Origin: Halobacteriovorax sp. GB3
GTDB taxonomy: Bacteria > Bdellovibrionota > Bacteriovoracia > Bacteriovoracales > Bacteriovoracaceae
Assembly (NCBI RefSeq): GCF_028649655.1
Contig: NZ_JAQSLN010000003.1
Span: 434,001 to 498,000 of the forward strand
Direction: 5' to 3'
Length of the DNA: 64,000 bases
Shown: in pieces, positions 53,106 through 61,571 of the stretch
Layout of the letters: the number at the start of each line of letters is the position of its first letter
Position numbering within the stretch: the stretch's first letter is position 1
Notes under the pieces: generated by a model
Database searches by the model: none
Told to the model about the DNA's origin: nothing
The model's input: only the letters and a program-made list of their open reading frames with translations
Program-made: the position numbers and the translations under genes

Positions 53106-54373
53106 CGGGCCTTAATAATATCGCTCCATCTTGTCGTAAAGTTTTTAGATTTTTTCTCACACAACATCTTCCACATGGGATCGAGACCACAGGCCAAAGA
53201 CTTAATGGTCTCGCTCCCATAGAGTAAATTGATGCGATCGATCTCTTTCATAAGCCTCTCTCTCTTTGGGTCGAGAACAGGTCCAAATAAAGAGAGCTGA
53301 TTTTCTCTTTCATCTCTAAGATCACTTAAAATAATTCCAGCTTTTTTATAACTAAAACCCTCCTCAAAAATGTGATCGAGTAAAGAAAAAGCACAATCAA
53401 TAAGAAAGAGAGTATCTTGTGATCCTGTCGTAAGGGGCATAAAAACTTGATTATGGTATTGAGGAGTGTTTGAAAAAGGATTTGTCGTAAGCCAAAGTCC
53501 CACTTGAAAGCAAACACTCTTTTGTCTTCTAAGTTTTTCACTGGCCCTTGAGACATAATTGGCGATGGCCTCTTTCATCTCACTTTTAAGAAGAATTGGA
53601 CGTCCAAAAGACTTTGAACTAATAATTTGTTTTTTAGATTCGATACCCTCTTCCAAATTGAAACAATGAACCTCTCTAAGCTCTTCTTGAATCTGTCTTC
53701 CGACCTTTGTTAGTAGCTTCTGAATCATTCTTTCATTTTTGTATTCACGAAAATCATAGGCCGATCGAACTCCTTGAAAGATAAGTTTCTCTGCCGATTT
53801 TCTACCGATCCCCCACACCTCTTCAATGGGAGTTCTCTCCAAAGCAAGATCGAGATAGGGAGAATCAACTAAGTTTAAAACACCATTAGCCTTTGGAGAT
53901 TTCTTTGCCAATCTATTAGCAACCTTTGAAAGAACTTTTGTTCGCGCACAACCAAGGCTAACAGGAATCCCGACTTCTTTTTCAACTCGCATTTTTATCT
54001 CATGACAAAAGGCCGATAGATCGTGATGCTCAAGGCCTGTTAAATCTAAGAAGGCCTCATCAATAGAATAAATCTCCATTCCAGGAACCATCGAGGCAAG
54101 AGTCTTCATCACTCTTGCCGACATATCTCCATAGAGGGTGTAATTAGAAGAGAAGGCCTTTCCTCCATGCTTATTTAAAATTTTCTCTATTTTAAAATAA
54201 GGACTCCCCCGTTTAATACCAAGGAGCTTGGCCTCTTTAGATAAAGAAACAACACAACCATCATTATTAGAGAGAATAACGATAGGAATATCTCTTAAGC
54301 GCGCATTAAATAGCCTCTCACAAGAGACGTAATAAGAATTACAATCGACAAGGGCATAAACTTTCTCAACCAT
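53102..54373 (-). CDS. umuC: DNA polymerase V subunit UmuC-like (Y-family translesion polymerase)
   Basis: The product has 423 residues and starts with the Y-family opening 'YALVDCNSYYVSCERLFNAR' (metal-binding D9). 'SNNDGCVVSLSKEAKLLGIK' and the catalytic 'YSIDEAFLDLTGL' follow, then helix-hairpin-helix 'EEVWGIGRKSAEKLIFQGVR' and a little-finger domain beginning near residue 235. The C-terminus carries the UmuC-specific end rather than a Pol IV end. With UmuD' it bypasses lesions during SOS repair. umuD ends five bases upstream on the same strand, so they form one operon. Convergent crotonase gene overlaps by four bases. Confidence 0.95.
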   Translation of the reverse strand: MVEKVYALVDCNSYYVSCERLFNARLRDIPIVILSNNDGCVVSLSKEAKLLGIKRGSPYFKIEKILNKHGGKAFSSNYTLYGDMSARVMKTLASMVPGMEIYSIDEAFLDLTGLEHHDLSAFCHEIKMRVEKEVGIPVSLGCARTKVLSKVANRLAKKSPKANGVLNLVDSPYLDLALERTPIEEVWGIGRKSAEKLIFQGVRSAYDFREYKNERMIQKLLTKVGRQIQEELREVHCFNLEEGIESKKQIISSKSFGRPILLKSEMKEAIANYVSRASEKLRRQKSVCFQVGLWLTTNPFSNTPQYHNQVFMPLTTGSQDTLFLIDCAFSLLDHIFEEGFSYKKAGIILSDLRDERENQLSLFGPVLDPKRERLMKEIDRINLLYGSETIKSLACGLDPMWKMLCEKKSKNFTTRWSDIIKAR

Positions 54374-54378
54374 AAGGC

Positions 54379-54783
54379 CTATCTCTTAAACTCATGGATG
54401 ACAAAAGTCACAACACCCCAAATTGAAAAATCACGATGTTGATCAACATAAATATCTTTAAACTTCTTATTCTCTGAGACAAGAGCGCCCCCCTTGGAAG
54501 TAAGAACAAAACGCTTTATACAAAACTCTCCATCAAGAATACATAAAACGACATCTCCGCTGCGAGGAGAAATGGAACGATCAACAGTAACGAGATCACC
54601 CTCAAAGATCAAAGGCTCCATGCTCTGTCCCTCGCTTCGCGCGAAGAATGTCGAGGACTCTCTCTTAATAACATACTCATCCAAAGAGAGTCTCATCTCG
54701 AGGTAATCATCGGCAGGGCTTGGAAAGCCGCAAGGGATACGCGACAAATAAAGGCCTGCTCCCTTTGGTTTTAGATTCTTCAT
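54379..54783 (-). CDS. umuD: UmuD-like S24 peptidase, SOS mutagenesis subunit
   Basis: I take the ATG at 54783; the open frame reaches a TTG at 54819, which lies inside the 11-base repeats. The product has about 134 residues. The self-cleavage site 'IPCGFPSPADDY' has C18-G19, as in UmuD. The catalytic Ser is S54 in 'SEGQSMEPLIFEGDLV' and Lys K90 in 'DGEFCIKRFV', each 36 residues apart as in Escherichia coli (24, 60, 97). RecA-stimulated cleavage would give UmuD' for Pol V with the adjacent umuC. The upstream region has two 11-base direct repeats near the likely transcription start. Confidence 0.93.
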   Translation of the reverse strand: MKNLKPKGAGLYLSRIPCGFPSPADDYLEMRLSLDEYVIKRESSTFFARSEGQSMEPLIFEGDLVTVDRSISPRSGDVVLCILDGEFCIKRFVLTSKGGALVSENKKFKDIYVDQHRDFSIWGVVTFVIHEFKR

Positions 54784-54807
54784 GAAAGCAATCATATCAA
54801 AAAAACG

Positions 54808-54829
54808 AAACTTACGCAAAACTTACGCA
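54808..54829. repeat. Tandem 11-base repeat at the umuDC promoter
   Basis: AAACTTACGCA occurs twice head to tail (54808-54818, 54819-54829), just downstream of a TATATA box (54834-54839 on the minus strand), so it overlaps the expected transcription start, a good operator position. Confidence 0.5.
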
Positions 54830-54883
54830 CTTCTATATAGACGCAACAAAACGGATTACATAAATATATGGAATTATTATACT

Positions 54884-55801
54884 TTATGGGAAACGAATTA
54901 AGGGGCGAATTTCATGCCCAGAGAGAGAATTTGCCGCTTTATCGAAGTCTTTGGTCATCCCTAAAAGAAAACCACCTCCACCAGCACCACAAAGTTTCAG
55001 GTAGTAATCCTCTCCATTGATACCATTTTCCCAGATATCAACACACAGCTTTGGAATCATAGGAGCAAAGTGTCTGAATTGAAAATCAGACAATTCCTTA
55101 AAGTCTTCATAAAGACGATCCATATCACCACACAAGAAGTGCTCGATACAATTGTCGTTAATAGGCAGAAGGACCTGATCACAGAGTTTAGAGAAAGAGT
55201 CTGTCTTGCACTTTTCTAAAAAGAGATTCACAAGGGGCTCTGTACGACGAGGTCGTCCGGTATTAAGAAGAAAGATCGCTCCCTTTCCCTTTCCTTCAAA
55301 ATTTGGCAAATCAACAAATTCAAGTTGTCCCTTAGAAACAATTTTAATAGGCCTATTGTAATAACTAATAAGGGGGTCAATTCCAGAAGAAGAGCCGTGA
55401 AAATGCGATTCAATTTGAGCAAAAGCGGCCTTCAAATCAACCTCACTTAGCGCTTTAAGATCACTATTGTGGTAGCGATCAAAAACAGCAGCACAAAGAG
55501 CTCCAGAGCTCCCAACACCATAGCCTTGTGGGATTGTTGAATTAAAAGAAAGTCCCTGTGAGATATCAAATTCGAAACTTGTGACATCGAGGTCGATCAA
55601 AAGTCTTTGTTCATTTTTTAATTTCTTTAAATATTGGCAAAGGGCCTTTAACTCAGAATCGATTCGCACGTTCTCTTTTGGAAATGTGAGATGGCCATCA
55701 AAAAGAGAATAAGGAAGACAAAGAGCATCCCCACTTCGAACAACAGAATATTCACCAAAGAGGAGAACCTTAGAGTTAAAGTTTGATTTAGAAGGGGTCA
55801 T
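54884..55801 (-). CDS. mvk: GHMP kinase, probable mevalonate kinase
   Basis: The product has 305 residues. GHMP motif 1 is 'SKVLLFGEYSVVRSGDALCL', motif 2 'TIPQGYGVGSSGALCAAVF' (ATP-binding loop) and motif 3 'LKLCGAGGGGFLLGM'. 'HFHGSSSGIDPLISYY' between them carries the catalytic Asp region of mevalonate kinases. The opening resembles mevalonate kinases I know from Bacteroidota. It phosphorylates mevalonate with ATP to 5-phosphomevalonate. It is the last gene of the five-gene mevalonate operon, nine bases after mvaD; phosphomevalonate kinase remains the alternative assignment because the GYDIA gene is the only other kinase. Confidence 0.85.
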   Translation of the reverse strand: MTPSKSNFNSKVLLFGEYSVVRSGDALCLPYSLFDGHLTFPKENVRIDSELKALCQYLKKLKNEQRLLIDLDVTSFEFDISQGLSFNSTIPQGYGVGSSGALCAAVFDRYHNSDLKALSEVDLKAAFAQIESHFHGSSSGIDPLISYYNRPIKIVSKGQLEFVDLPNFEGKGKGAIFLLNTGRPRRTEPLVNLFLEKCKTDSFSKLCDQVLLPINDNCIEHFLCGDMDRLYEDFKELSDFQFRHFAPMIPKLCVDIWENGINGEDYYLKLCGAGGGGFLLGMTKDFDKAANSLSGHEIRPLIRFP

Positions 55802-55810
55802 AAAAGCCTT

Positions 55811-56902
55811 TTACAGATCCAGAGGACCAGTTCCTACAAAGTCATGAATAACTTGTTGACCTTCACAATGCTCTAAAAGATCAGACTGAATGAACTCTCT
55901 AACTTGCTTCTCCACTGCCTTAGGATAAAGCAGGTGAACATTAGGTCCAGCATCGAGAGTGAAATAGAGAGGACACTTCGTCTGTGCTCTAAACGCTCTT
56001 ACCTTTTCTATGATAGAGAGAGTATTTGGTCTCATTAAAATAAAGCTTGGATTTGAATTCATCATAAGACCATGAAGCTCGAGGGCCTCACGTTCTAAGA
56101 TAACTCCAAACTCATCAAGTTCACCATTTTCTAGCGCCCACGTTAGTTTGTCTAAATTTGCTCTTGCATTTGAAAAGCGTACATCACTAAAAGGATGATC
56201 TTTCATAAGAGCGTGACCCGCTCGAGAAGAGACAGGCTTCTCTCCAGAAGAGACGATTAAAATAGAATCACAGTATGTTTTAAAGACCTCATGTAGCTTA
56301 GTATAAGCAGAGGCGTAAAACTTAGAACTTCCCTCTTGTCCAAATTCTCCCCATGTAGCAGCATGTGGATAAAGTGAACGACAAGCACTTCCTGAGCCAA
56401 GCCTAGCAATATAAGAGGCCTTTTGTAGAAACTCTTGATCAGTCAGCTCACCTGCTTTCCCTTCAAAAATTTCTTTTTCAAGAGAACATAGGCAAAGGGC
56501 CAGGGCACTCATGCTTGAAGCAGAAGATGCAATTCCCGCAGAGTGTGGAAAAGTATTCGTAGAATTAAACTCTAGTTCAAGTTGCTTTAAAAAAGGAAAA
56601 ACATCTTGAATTGAGTTTAAGAAAGCTTCAATTTTTGTTTTAAACTTAGGAGCTTCTTTATTTTCAAAAAAGAAATCGATTTCAATATTCTCACTAGGCT
56701 TATCTTTCATGGCCCAAGAGAGGTCCATCGTAGTTGTTGCTTCACTTAAAGTGAAACTTAGCGAGGGGTTGCTTGGAAGTTGAACTCCATACTTTCCCCA
56801 ATACTTAACAATGGCAATATTAGAAGGACTTCGCCAAGCAAAGCGTCCAGAACCGGCATCACCCTTGATACGTAGGTTCTTATTAATGTAATGTTTTTCC
56901 AT
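55811..56902 (-). CDS. mvaD: Diphosphomevalonate decarboxylase
   Basis: The product has 363 residues with clear family motifs: 'PSNIAIVKYWGKYGVQLPSN' (substrate-binding Lys and N-terminal strand), 'PHSAGIASSASSMSALALCL' (phosphate loop), 'ARLGSGSACRSLYPHAATWG', and 'LYFTLDAGPNVHLLYPK' with the catalytic Asp. It converts mevalonate diphosphate to isopentenyl diphosphate with ATP and loss of CO2. Its ATG overlaps the end of the GYDIA kinase gene by 20 bases and uses GAGG inside it, so translation is coupled. Confidence 0.95.
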   Translation of the reverse strand: MEKHYINKNLRIKGDAGSGRFAWRSPSNIAIVKYWGKYGVQLPSNPSLSFTLSEATTTMDLSWAMKDKPSENIEIDFFFENKEAPKFKTKIEAFLNSIQDVFPFLKQLELEFNSTNTFPHSAGIASSASSMSALALCLCSLEKEIFEGKAGELTDQEFLQKASYIARLGSGSACRSLYPHAATWGEFGQEGSSKFYASAYTKLHEVFKTYCDSILIVSSGEKPVSSRAGHALMKDHPFSDVRFSNARANLDKLTWALENGELDEFGVILEREALELHGLMMNSNPSFILMRPNTLSIIEKVRAFRAQTKCPLYFTLDAGPNVHLLYPKAVEKQVREFIQSDLLEHCEGQQVIHDFVGTGPLDL

Positions 56903-57920
56903 GAAATTCCTCTGAATTGAGTGGTGAACTCAAGATGAGATCTTCATAAGGAAGAATGACATCATGTCCTTTGGACGTGAAGTACTCTTCTGTCTCAACT
57001 TGTGATCGCGTAGAACTAACCAAAGCAAAGTCCCCTCCCCATGCACCGAGAGACTTAACAGACCCCCAGTAATCATCGAAAAGATTCTTTTTGGCCGTCG
57101 TCAACTTTAAGCTGGAGGCAACAATATCTTCATGAGCGTTAATGAGAAACTCAAATTCCTCAAGGCCAGAGCAACGAACGAGATCATCAGTGATACGAGA
57201 TATATTACTAATAACCTCAGGCGAGTGAGGGCGTTGAGCTTTATAGTACTCAATAGCTGTACGTGAATTTTGCTTTTTATTTAAATGAACGAAATAAAGA
57301 TTTTCTTTGAAGCTTGGATTAAATCCAACTTGTGACCACTCTGGACCAGAGCTCTTTTTCTGATACATGATTGGTCCCTGGGACTGAGCACAAGCAATAT
57401 CGTAACCTGAACCACCTTGCGTATTAAAAAGTAATTCAAAAGGTGAAATATAGGCCCACTGAGCAAGATTATAAATAAGAGTCGAACTTGAACCGAGTCC
57501 CCAGTCTCTTGGGAAACCTAGGTGAGTAATAACTTCGACATCGACTTCATCTCTAAGAAAATGAGCATTTTGTTTTCTGGCCTGAATGAGCAGTTGCTGA
57601 AGAACTTGAGCCTCAGGTGTCACCGTATCATTCGTACACTGAAAACGCCAAAACTCAAAACTTGCCTCAAACCAAAGGTTTCCATGGCAATCATAAGACT
57701 TCCACGTGAGCTTAGGATCAAAAGAAGGGCTATAACGAACCTGAAGTGATTGACCAACTTTAGTTGGAAGAGCAAGAGCACTTGCACCATCCATCACAAA
57801 GTACTCGCCAGAAAGGAGGAGTTTTCCGTGTCCAAAGAATTTTTGATCAGTCGTATGCGGATCAAGCATGGCACCACCACTACCAATATATTTTGATAAC
57901 CTTTCGGAATGCGTATACAT
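56883..57920 (-). CDS. GYDIA family GHMP kinase, probable phosphomevalonate kinase
   Basis: The product has 345 residues. 'FGHGKLLLSGEYFVMDGASA' is GHMP motif 1, 'PRDWGLGSSSTLIYNLAQWA' motif 2, and 'GGSGYDIACAQSQGPIMYQ' contains the Gly-Tyr-Asp-Ile-Ala signature of the GYDIA family found in mevalonate operons of Bacteroidota. 'GAWGGDFALVSS' is motif 3. Its place in the operon, with all other mevalonate steps filled, suggests the phosphomevalonate kinase step, or mevalonate kinase if the gene at 54884 is the other. It is eleven bases after the reductase gene and overlaps mvaD. Confidence 0.88.
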   Translation of the reverse strand: MYTHSERLSKYIGSGGAMLDPHTTDQKFFGHGKLLLSGEYFVMDGASALALPTKVGQSLQVRYSPSFDPKLTWKSYDCHGNLWFEASFEFWRFQCTNDTVTPEAQVLQQLLIQARKQNAHFLRDEVDVEVITHLGFPRDWGLGSSSTLIYNLAQWAYISPFELLFNTQGGSGYDIACAQSQGPIMYQKKSSGPEWSQVGFNPSFKENLYFVHLNKKQNSRTAIEYYKAQRPHSPEVISNISRITDDLVRCSGLEEFEFLINAHEDIVASSLKLTTAKKNLFDDYWGSVKSLGAWGGDFALVSSTRSQVETEEYFTSKGHDVILPYEDLILSSPLNSEEFHGKTLH

Positions 57921-57931
57921 TTAAATCCCTA

Positions 57932-59257
57932 TTATTGTAAGTCTCTTAAACTTGCTAGTTCTTCTCTCACGTCTTTATAAGAAACGATGCGATCTTGAAA
58001 TTTGGCCCTTACAATCTCTCTCTCTTGTTCGGAAGCCTCAAGCTGATTCAAAATATTCACAAGGTGCATTTTCATATGACCTTTTTGAATCCCAGAAGTT
58101 ACCAGTGAACGAAGTGCTCCAAAGTTTTGAGCAAGTCCACAAGCAGCAACAATCATCATCAATTCTTTTGCGCTAGGCTTATTTAACATATCTAAAGATA
58201 GTTTGGCCATTGGATGAAGCTTGGTTAATCCTCCAACTGTTCCAAGGGCGAGTGGGATATCTATCCAGAAACGAAAGAGTCCATCTTTTATCTCACAGTG
58301 CGTAAGAGAACGATACTGACCATCTCTTGCTGCATATGTATGACCACAGGCCTCTATCGCCCTGAAATCATTACCAGTAGCAAGAATCAGAGCATCAATA
58401 CCATTAAAGATCCCTTTATTGTGAGTTGTCGCTCTATTGACATCAATCTCGGCAATACGAACAGCTTTTCTCATTTTTGTAGCAAAAAGTTCAGCACTCA
58501 TTCCAAGACTTTTATCTTCTAAATCTTCAACTGGGCACTCAACCATCGCCTTCACACGACAATTTGGCGTGTAATTGGAAAGGATGGCCATGATAACCAG
58601 AAGATCTTTTTCAGTTTCATTGAAACTCTCATTATCACTAACAAGAGTTCTAAATTTTTGACCAAGGGCCTCTAGCACAGAATTGATAAAGTTAGCACCC
58701 ATCGCATCACATGTTTCAAATGTGGCCCAGAGTTGATAGTAGTCATCTTCTCTATCTGTACAATCTTTAAGCTCCAGCGAGTTGAGACCACCACCTCTTT
58801 GTTCCATATTTGTAAGAAGGGGAGCTACTTCATTGAGTAGAAGTTCTTTTGCGCTCTCATTAAAAAACTTAATTAATTTTGAACTCTCACCTTTCCAAGA
58901 AAAGTGAACCTGCCCAACCTTCTCTGTCCCAACAATTTCCGCTTTAAAGCCACCACGGCTTAACCAAAAATTAGCTGAGCGAGCACAAGCTGCGACAACA
59001 GAGCTCTCTTCAATAACCATTGGAACACAGTAGAGAGTTTCATTGAGCTTAAAATTAGGAACCACCCCGTAAGGGAAAAAGAAATTCGAAACAGTATTTT
59101 CAGAAAAGTCATCAAGGATTTGTTGCGCTTGAGCATTAGAGTGCCAAAAGCTTTTAATCTCTTCGAGCTTGTGCTTAGAAGCGTCTAAGTAATTCTCAAC
59201 GATGTAATTTAACTTCTCTACTTTTGTTAATTTAGAAAATCCCTTAATTGGTTTCAA
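57932..59257 (-). CDS. mvaA: Hydroxymethylglutaryl-CoA reductase, class II
   Basis: The start is TTG, with AAGGAG six bases upstream; TTGA overlaps the idi stop, coupling the two genes. The product has 441 residues with class II features: 'VPMVIEESSVVAACARSANF', the catalytic 'CDAMGANFINSVLEALG', 'ATTHNKGIFNGIDALILATG', 'GHTYAARDGQYRSLT' and 'PLALGTVGGLTKLHP' (nucleotide binding). It lacks a membrane domain. It converts HMG-CoA to mevalonate; class II enzymes can also run in the degradative direction, but the operon context points to synthesis. HMG-CoA synthase is not in the window. Confidence 0.95.
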   Translation of the reverse strand: MKPIKGFSKLTKVEKLNYIVENYLDASKHKLEEIKSFWHSNAQAQQILDDFSENTVSNFFFPYGVVPNFKLNETLYCVPMVIEESSVVAACARSANFWLSRGGFKAEIVGTEKVGQVHFSWKGESSKLIKFFNESAKELLLNEVAPLLTNMEQRGGGLNSLELKDCTDREDDYYQLWATFETCDAMGANFINSVLEALGQKFRTLVSDNESFNETEKDLLVIMAILSNYTPNCRVKAMVECPVEDLEDKSLGMSAELFATKMRKAVRIAEIDVNRATTHNKGIFNGIDALILATGNDFRAIEACGHTYAARDGQYRSLTHCEIKDGLFRFWIDIPLALGTVGGLTKLHPMAKLSLDMLNKPSAKELMMIVAACGLAQNFGALRSLVTSGIQKGHMKMHLVNILNQLEASEQEREIVRAKFQDRIVSYKDVREELASLRDLQ

Positions 59258-60267
59258 AGTGAACTCCTTAGGGTCAAAAATTGCTTGGCCATGGAAAGTC
59301 CTAGCAATTGATAGCGGATATATGTTTGTAATGTTTGATAATCTTGATTAGCTTGCTCTAAAAGCGCCTTTGCTTGGCCATAAACAGCATTGCCTTCAAA
59401 TAAGGATGTTAGATAATAACCGTCGAGAAAATCTTTCACCCCACCAGAGATAATGAAATCTTTCACTAAACAATCATCACCAAGACTACGGCGCACTTCA
59501 TTAGCAAGGACGACCATGTCACTAGCGGTATGACCGACTTTTGCAAGTGGTTCGTAAGCTGTTTTTATCCCTTGGTGATCTCTAAGCATCTCAAGCTTAG
59601 AAAAATTAGTTCCCCCAAAAGCAGAAAATTCAATAGCGGCCAATGGCATTGTCATTAAGGCCTTAAGACTTTTAGGCCCCATTCCCTGTCCAACCTCTTT
59701 CACTATAACATTCATCTTAGAGCTAGAAATAAGCTCTTCTAGGATAGAAAGAGAGCTTCTCTCGAGGAAATCTCCTTCAGGCTGAAACCACTCTTGTAAG
59801 GGATTTAAATGGACAAAAACTCCATCGACATCCAAACGTTCTAAAAGATCTTCTAGGCGATGAATTTCTTTTGTTTTTAAAAGCTCGTCTACTTGTACAA
59901 TTCCAATATTGGCATAAAAAGGAACATCTTTTCCAAGAATAGGACGAAGATTAAAGTCTTCAAAATATGTTTCACTCTCTAGCAGAGAGCGACAAGAGCC
60001 AAGTCCCATTCCAAGTCCAAACTCTTTTACGGCCTGGGCAAGGTTTTGATTGATATGTCTCGCAGGTCCTGTTCCCCCGGTCATAGATGAAACCCAAAGA
60101 GGGGCCCCCATCTTCTTGCCGAGAAATGAACACTGCAAATCAATTTCTTTAGGATGATGACCAAAAAGAGGTTCATAGTAAAAGCGCCCATCGACTTGTG
60201 CACTTTCTAATTGGGCCTGAACGGCCAGTTCAATGTGGTCTGTTTTTCGTTTATCTAATACTGTCAT
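59254..60267 (-). CDS. fni: Type 2 isopentenyl-diphosphate delta-isomerase
   Basis: This is an FMN-dependent type 2 enzyme of 337 residues: 'RKTDHIELAVQAQLESA' at the start, 'APLWVSSMTGGTGPARHINQ' (FMN phosphate), 'FGLGMGLGSCRSLLES', 'HLNPLQEWFQPEGD' (the Gln-Glu region for Mg and substrate), 'VIVKEVGQGM' and 'IEFSAFGGTNFSKLE'. It interconverts IPP and DMAPP. First gene of the operon. The ATG lies at the centre of a 12-base palindrome and has no ribosome-binding site, so initiation may be controlled by a bound protein or by structure. Confidence 0.95.
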   Translation of the reverse strand: MTVLDKRKTDHIELAVQAQLESAQVDGRFYYEPLFGHHPKEIDLQCSFLGKKMGAPLWVSSMTGGTGPARHINQNLAQAVKEFGLGMGLGSCRSLLESETYFEDFNLRPILGKDVPFYANIGIVQVDELLKTKEIHRLEDLLERLDVDGVFVHLNPLQEWFQPEGDFLERSSLSILEELISSSKMNVIVKEVGQGMGPKSLKALMTMPLAAIEFSAFGGTNFSKLEMLRDHQGIKTAYEPLAKVGHTASDMVVLANEVRRSLGDDCLVKDFIISGGVKDFLDGYYLTSLFEGNAVYGQAKALLEQANQDYQTLQTYIRYQLLGLSMAKQFLTLRSSL

Positions 60268-60308
60268 GACAGGCAGAACATAACATGTCTGACCCTTTAC
60301 GTCATGAC
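60261..60308. promoter_or_regulatory. Paired GTCATGAC palindromes at the head of the mevalonate operon
   Basis: CTGTCATGACAG (60261-60272) is a perfect palindrome centred on the isomerase start codon. GTCATGAC recurs at 60301-60308, centres 38 bases apart. Two equal palindromes over the start region suggest operators. The rest of the 173-base gap to 60440 shows no other clear signal. Confidence 0.45.
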
Positions 60309-60440
60309 AAAAAACAGATGCTTAAACAAGCCCTGTAAAGGTTCCAAGTATCTGAATTTTTTACTCACAAAGATCTATTTAGCAGAAAAAGTCTAGAATA
60401 TGCCTAGCTATTTGTGAGCTTTCCATGAGATAGATTGGAC

Positions 60441-61571
60441 ATGAACTTCCCTATCATTATTCAAATACCTCTTGGACTAGAAGAACTCGCACAAGCAGAG
60501 CTCAAACTTTTAACAGACACTAAAGTTGAAAAGGCCAAAGGAGTACTCGAAGGTCTCTTCACTTTAGAAGAGATAAGTGCCCTCATTCCAAAGCTTAAAA
60601 TACCTACGCGCATATTACTTAGAATCGATCAATTTAAGTGTCGCGATCTTCCTAAGCTCTATAAAAAAACTACAAAAATTAAATGGAGTGACTATCTCTT
60701 AGGAGAAGTTCCCGCAATCAAAGTCACCTGTAAAAATTCGCGTCTCATGCACACAAAAAAAATTGAGTCCTCAATAATTAAAGGAATCGAAGACTTTTAT
60801 AAAGCACAGGCGCCAAAGAAAAAAGACCTAGAGCTTGCGAGAACTCTGGGGAAATTTCAGTTGAATGTCAGAGTGACTGAAGATCTCGTAAGTCTAAATT
60901 TCGACTTATGTGGAAATAGGCTCGATCAAAGAGGATACAAACTCCACTCTAGTGAAGCCCCTCTTAGAGAGAATCTTGCCAGTGCCTGTTTATTTAGTTT
61001 TCTAAAAGATCAAAATAAAGAAATTGATCTGTATGATCCAATGTGCGGTTCGGCCACCTTTCTCTTTGAAGCATTAAGTTTTGCAAAAGATCAAAAGAGA
61101 TCTTTTCAATATGAGTACATGAAAGCTTTTAAAGCTATTGTACCAAAAGATTTAAAAGAAAAAGTCCCCTTTAAATTAAATAACCTCTATGCCAACGAGC
61201 TGGATGCATCCACTTACCAAGGGCTCATTGAAAATATCAAGGCCTTTGAATCAACATATGAAGACACAACAAAAAGGATTCTTTCATCAAAAGGTGATGG
61301 ACTAGAAAAAAAAGAAATCGACTCCACCAATCTCGCGATCATTTGCAATCCACCCTATGGAAAAAGAGTCAAAATAGCAGGCAATAAAGAAGAGTATTTC
61401 GAATTTCTTTTAAAGAAATGGAAAGAGCTATATGAGCCAATGTTTATAGGTATTCTCATTCCTAAAAAATTTAGAGATCCAAAAGTTAAAGGTCTATTAA
61501 AAGAAAAAGAACTTCTCTTTCAAAATGGCGGAATGGATGTGAAGTTTATTCTCTATAAAAATGGAGAATGA
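60441..61571 (+). CDS. Class I RNA methyltransferase with THUMP-like N-terminus (RlmL N-half type)
   Basis: I prefer ATG at 60441 over TTG at 60435. The product has about 376 residues. The N-terminal half contains a THUMP-like RNA-binding domain ('IIIQIPLGLEELAQAELKLL', 'AIKVTCKNSRLMHTKKIESS', 'VSLNFDLCGNRLDQRGYK'). The methyltransferase half has the SAM site 'YDPMCGSATFLFEALS' and catalytic 'IICNPPYGKRVKIA' (N-P-P-Y). This matches RlmL/YpsC-type enzymes that make N2-methylguanosine in 23S rRNA. It lacks the second methyltransferase half (RlmK) found in gamma-proteobacterial RlmKL. It overlaps the convergent amidohydrolase gene by 19 bases. Confidence 0.88.
   Translation: MNFPIIIQIPLGLEELAQAELKLLTDTKVEKAKGVLEGLFTLEEISALIPKLKIPTRILLRIDQFKCRDLPKLYKKTTKIKWSDYLLGEVPAIKVTCKNSRLMHTKKIESSIIKGIEDFYKAQAPKKKDLELARTLGKFQLNVRVTEDLVSLNFDLCGNRLDQRGYKLHSSEAPLRENLASACLFSFLKDQNKEIDLYDPMCGSATFLFEALSFAKDQKRSFQYEYMKAFKAIVPKDLKEKVPFKLNNLYANELDASTYQGLIENIKAFESTYEDTTKRILSSKGDGLEKKEIDSTNLAIICNPPYGKRVKIAGNKEEYFEFLLKKWKELYEPMFIGILIPKKFRDPKVKGLLKEKELLFQNGGMDVKFILYKNGE

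Noticed and set aside
54808-54829. LexA box at the umuDC promoter
   Set aside because: The repeat is direct, not palindromic, and neither the TTAC-N3-GTAA box nor a CTG-N10-CAG box is present.
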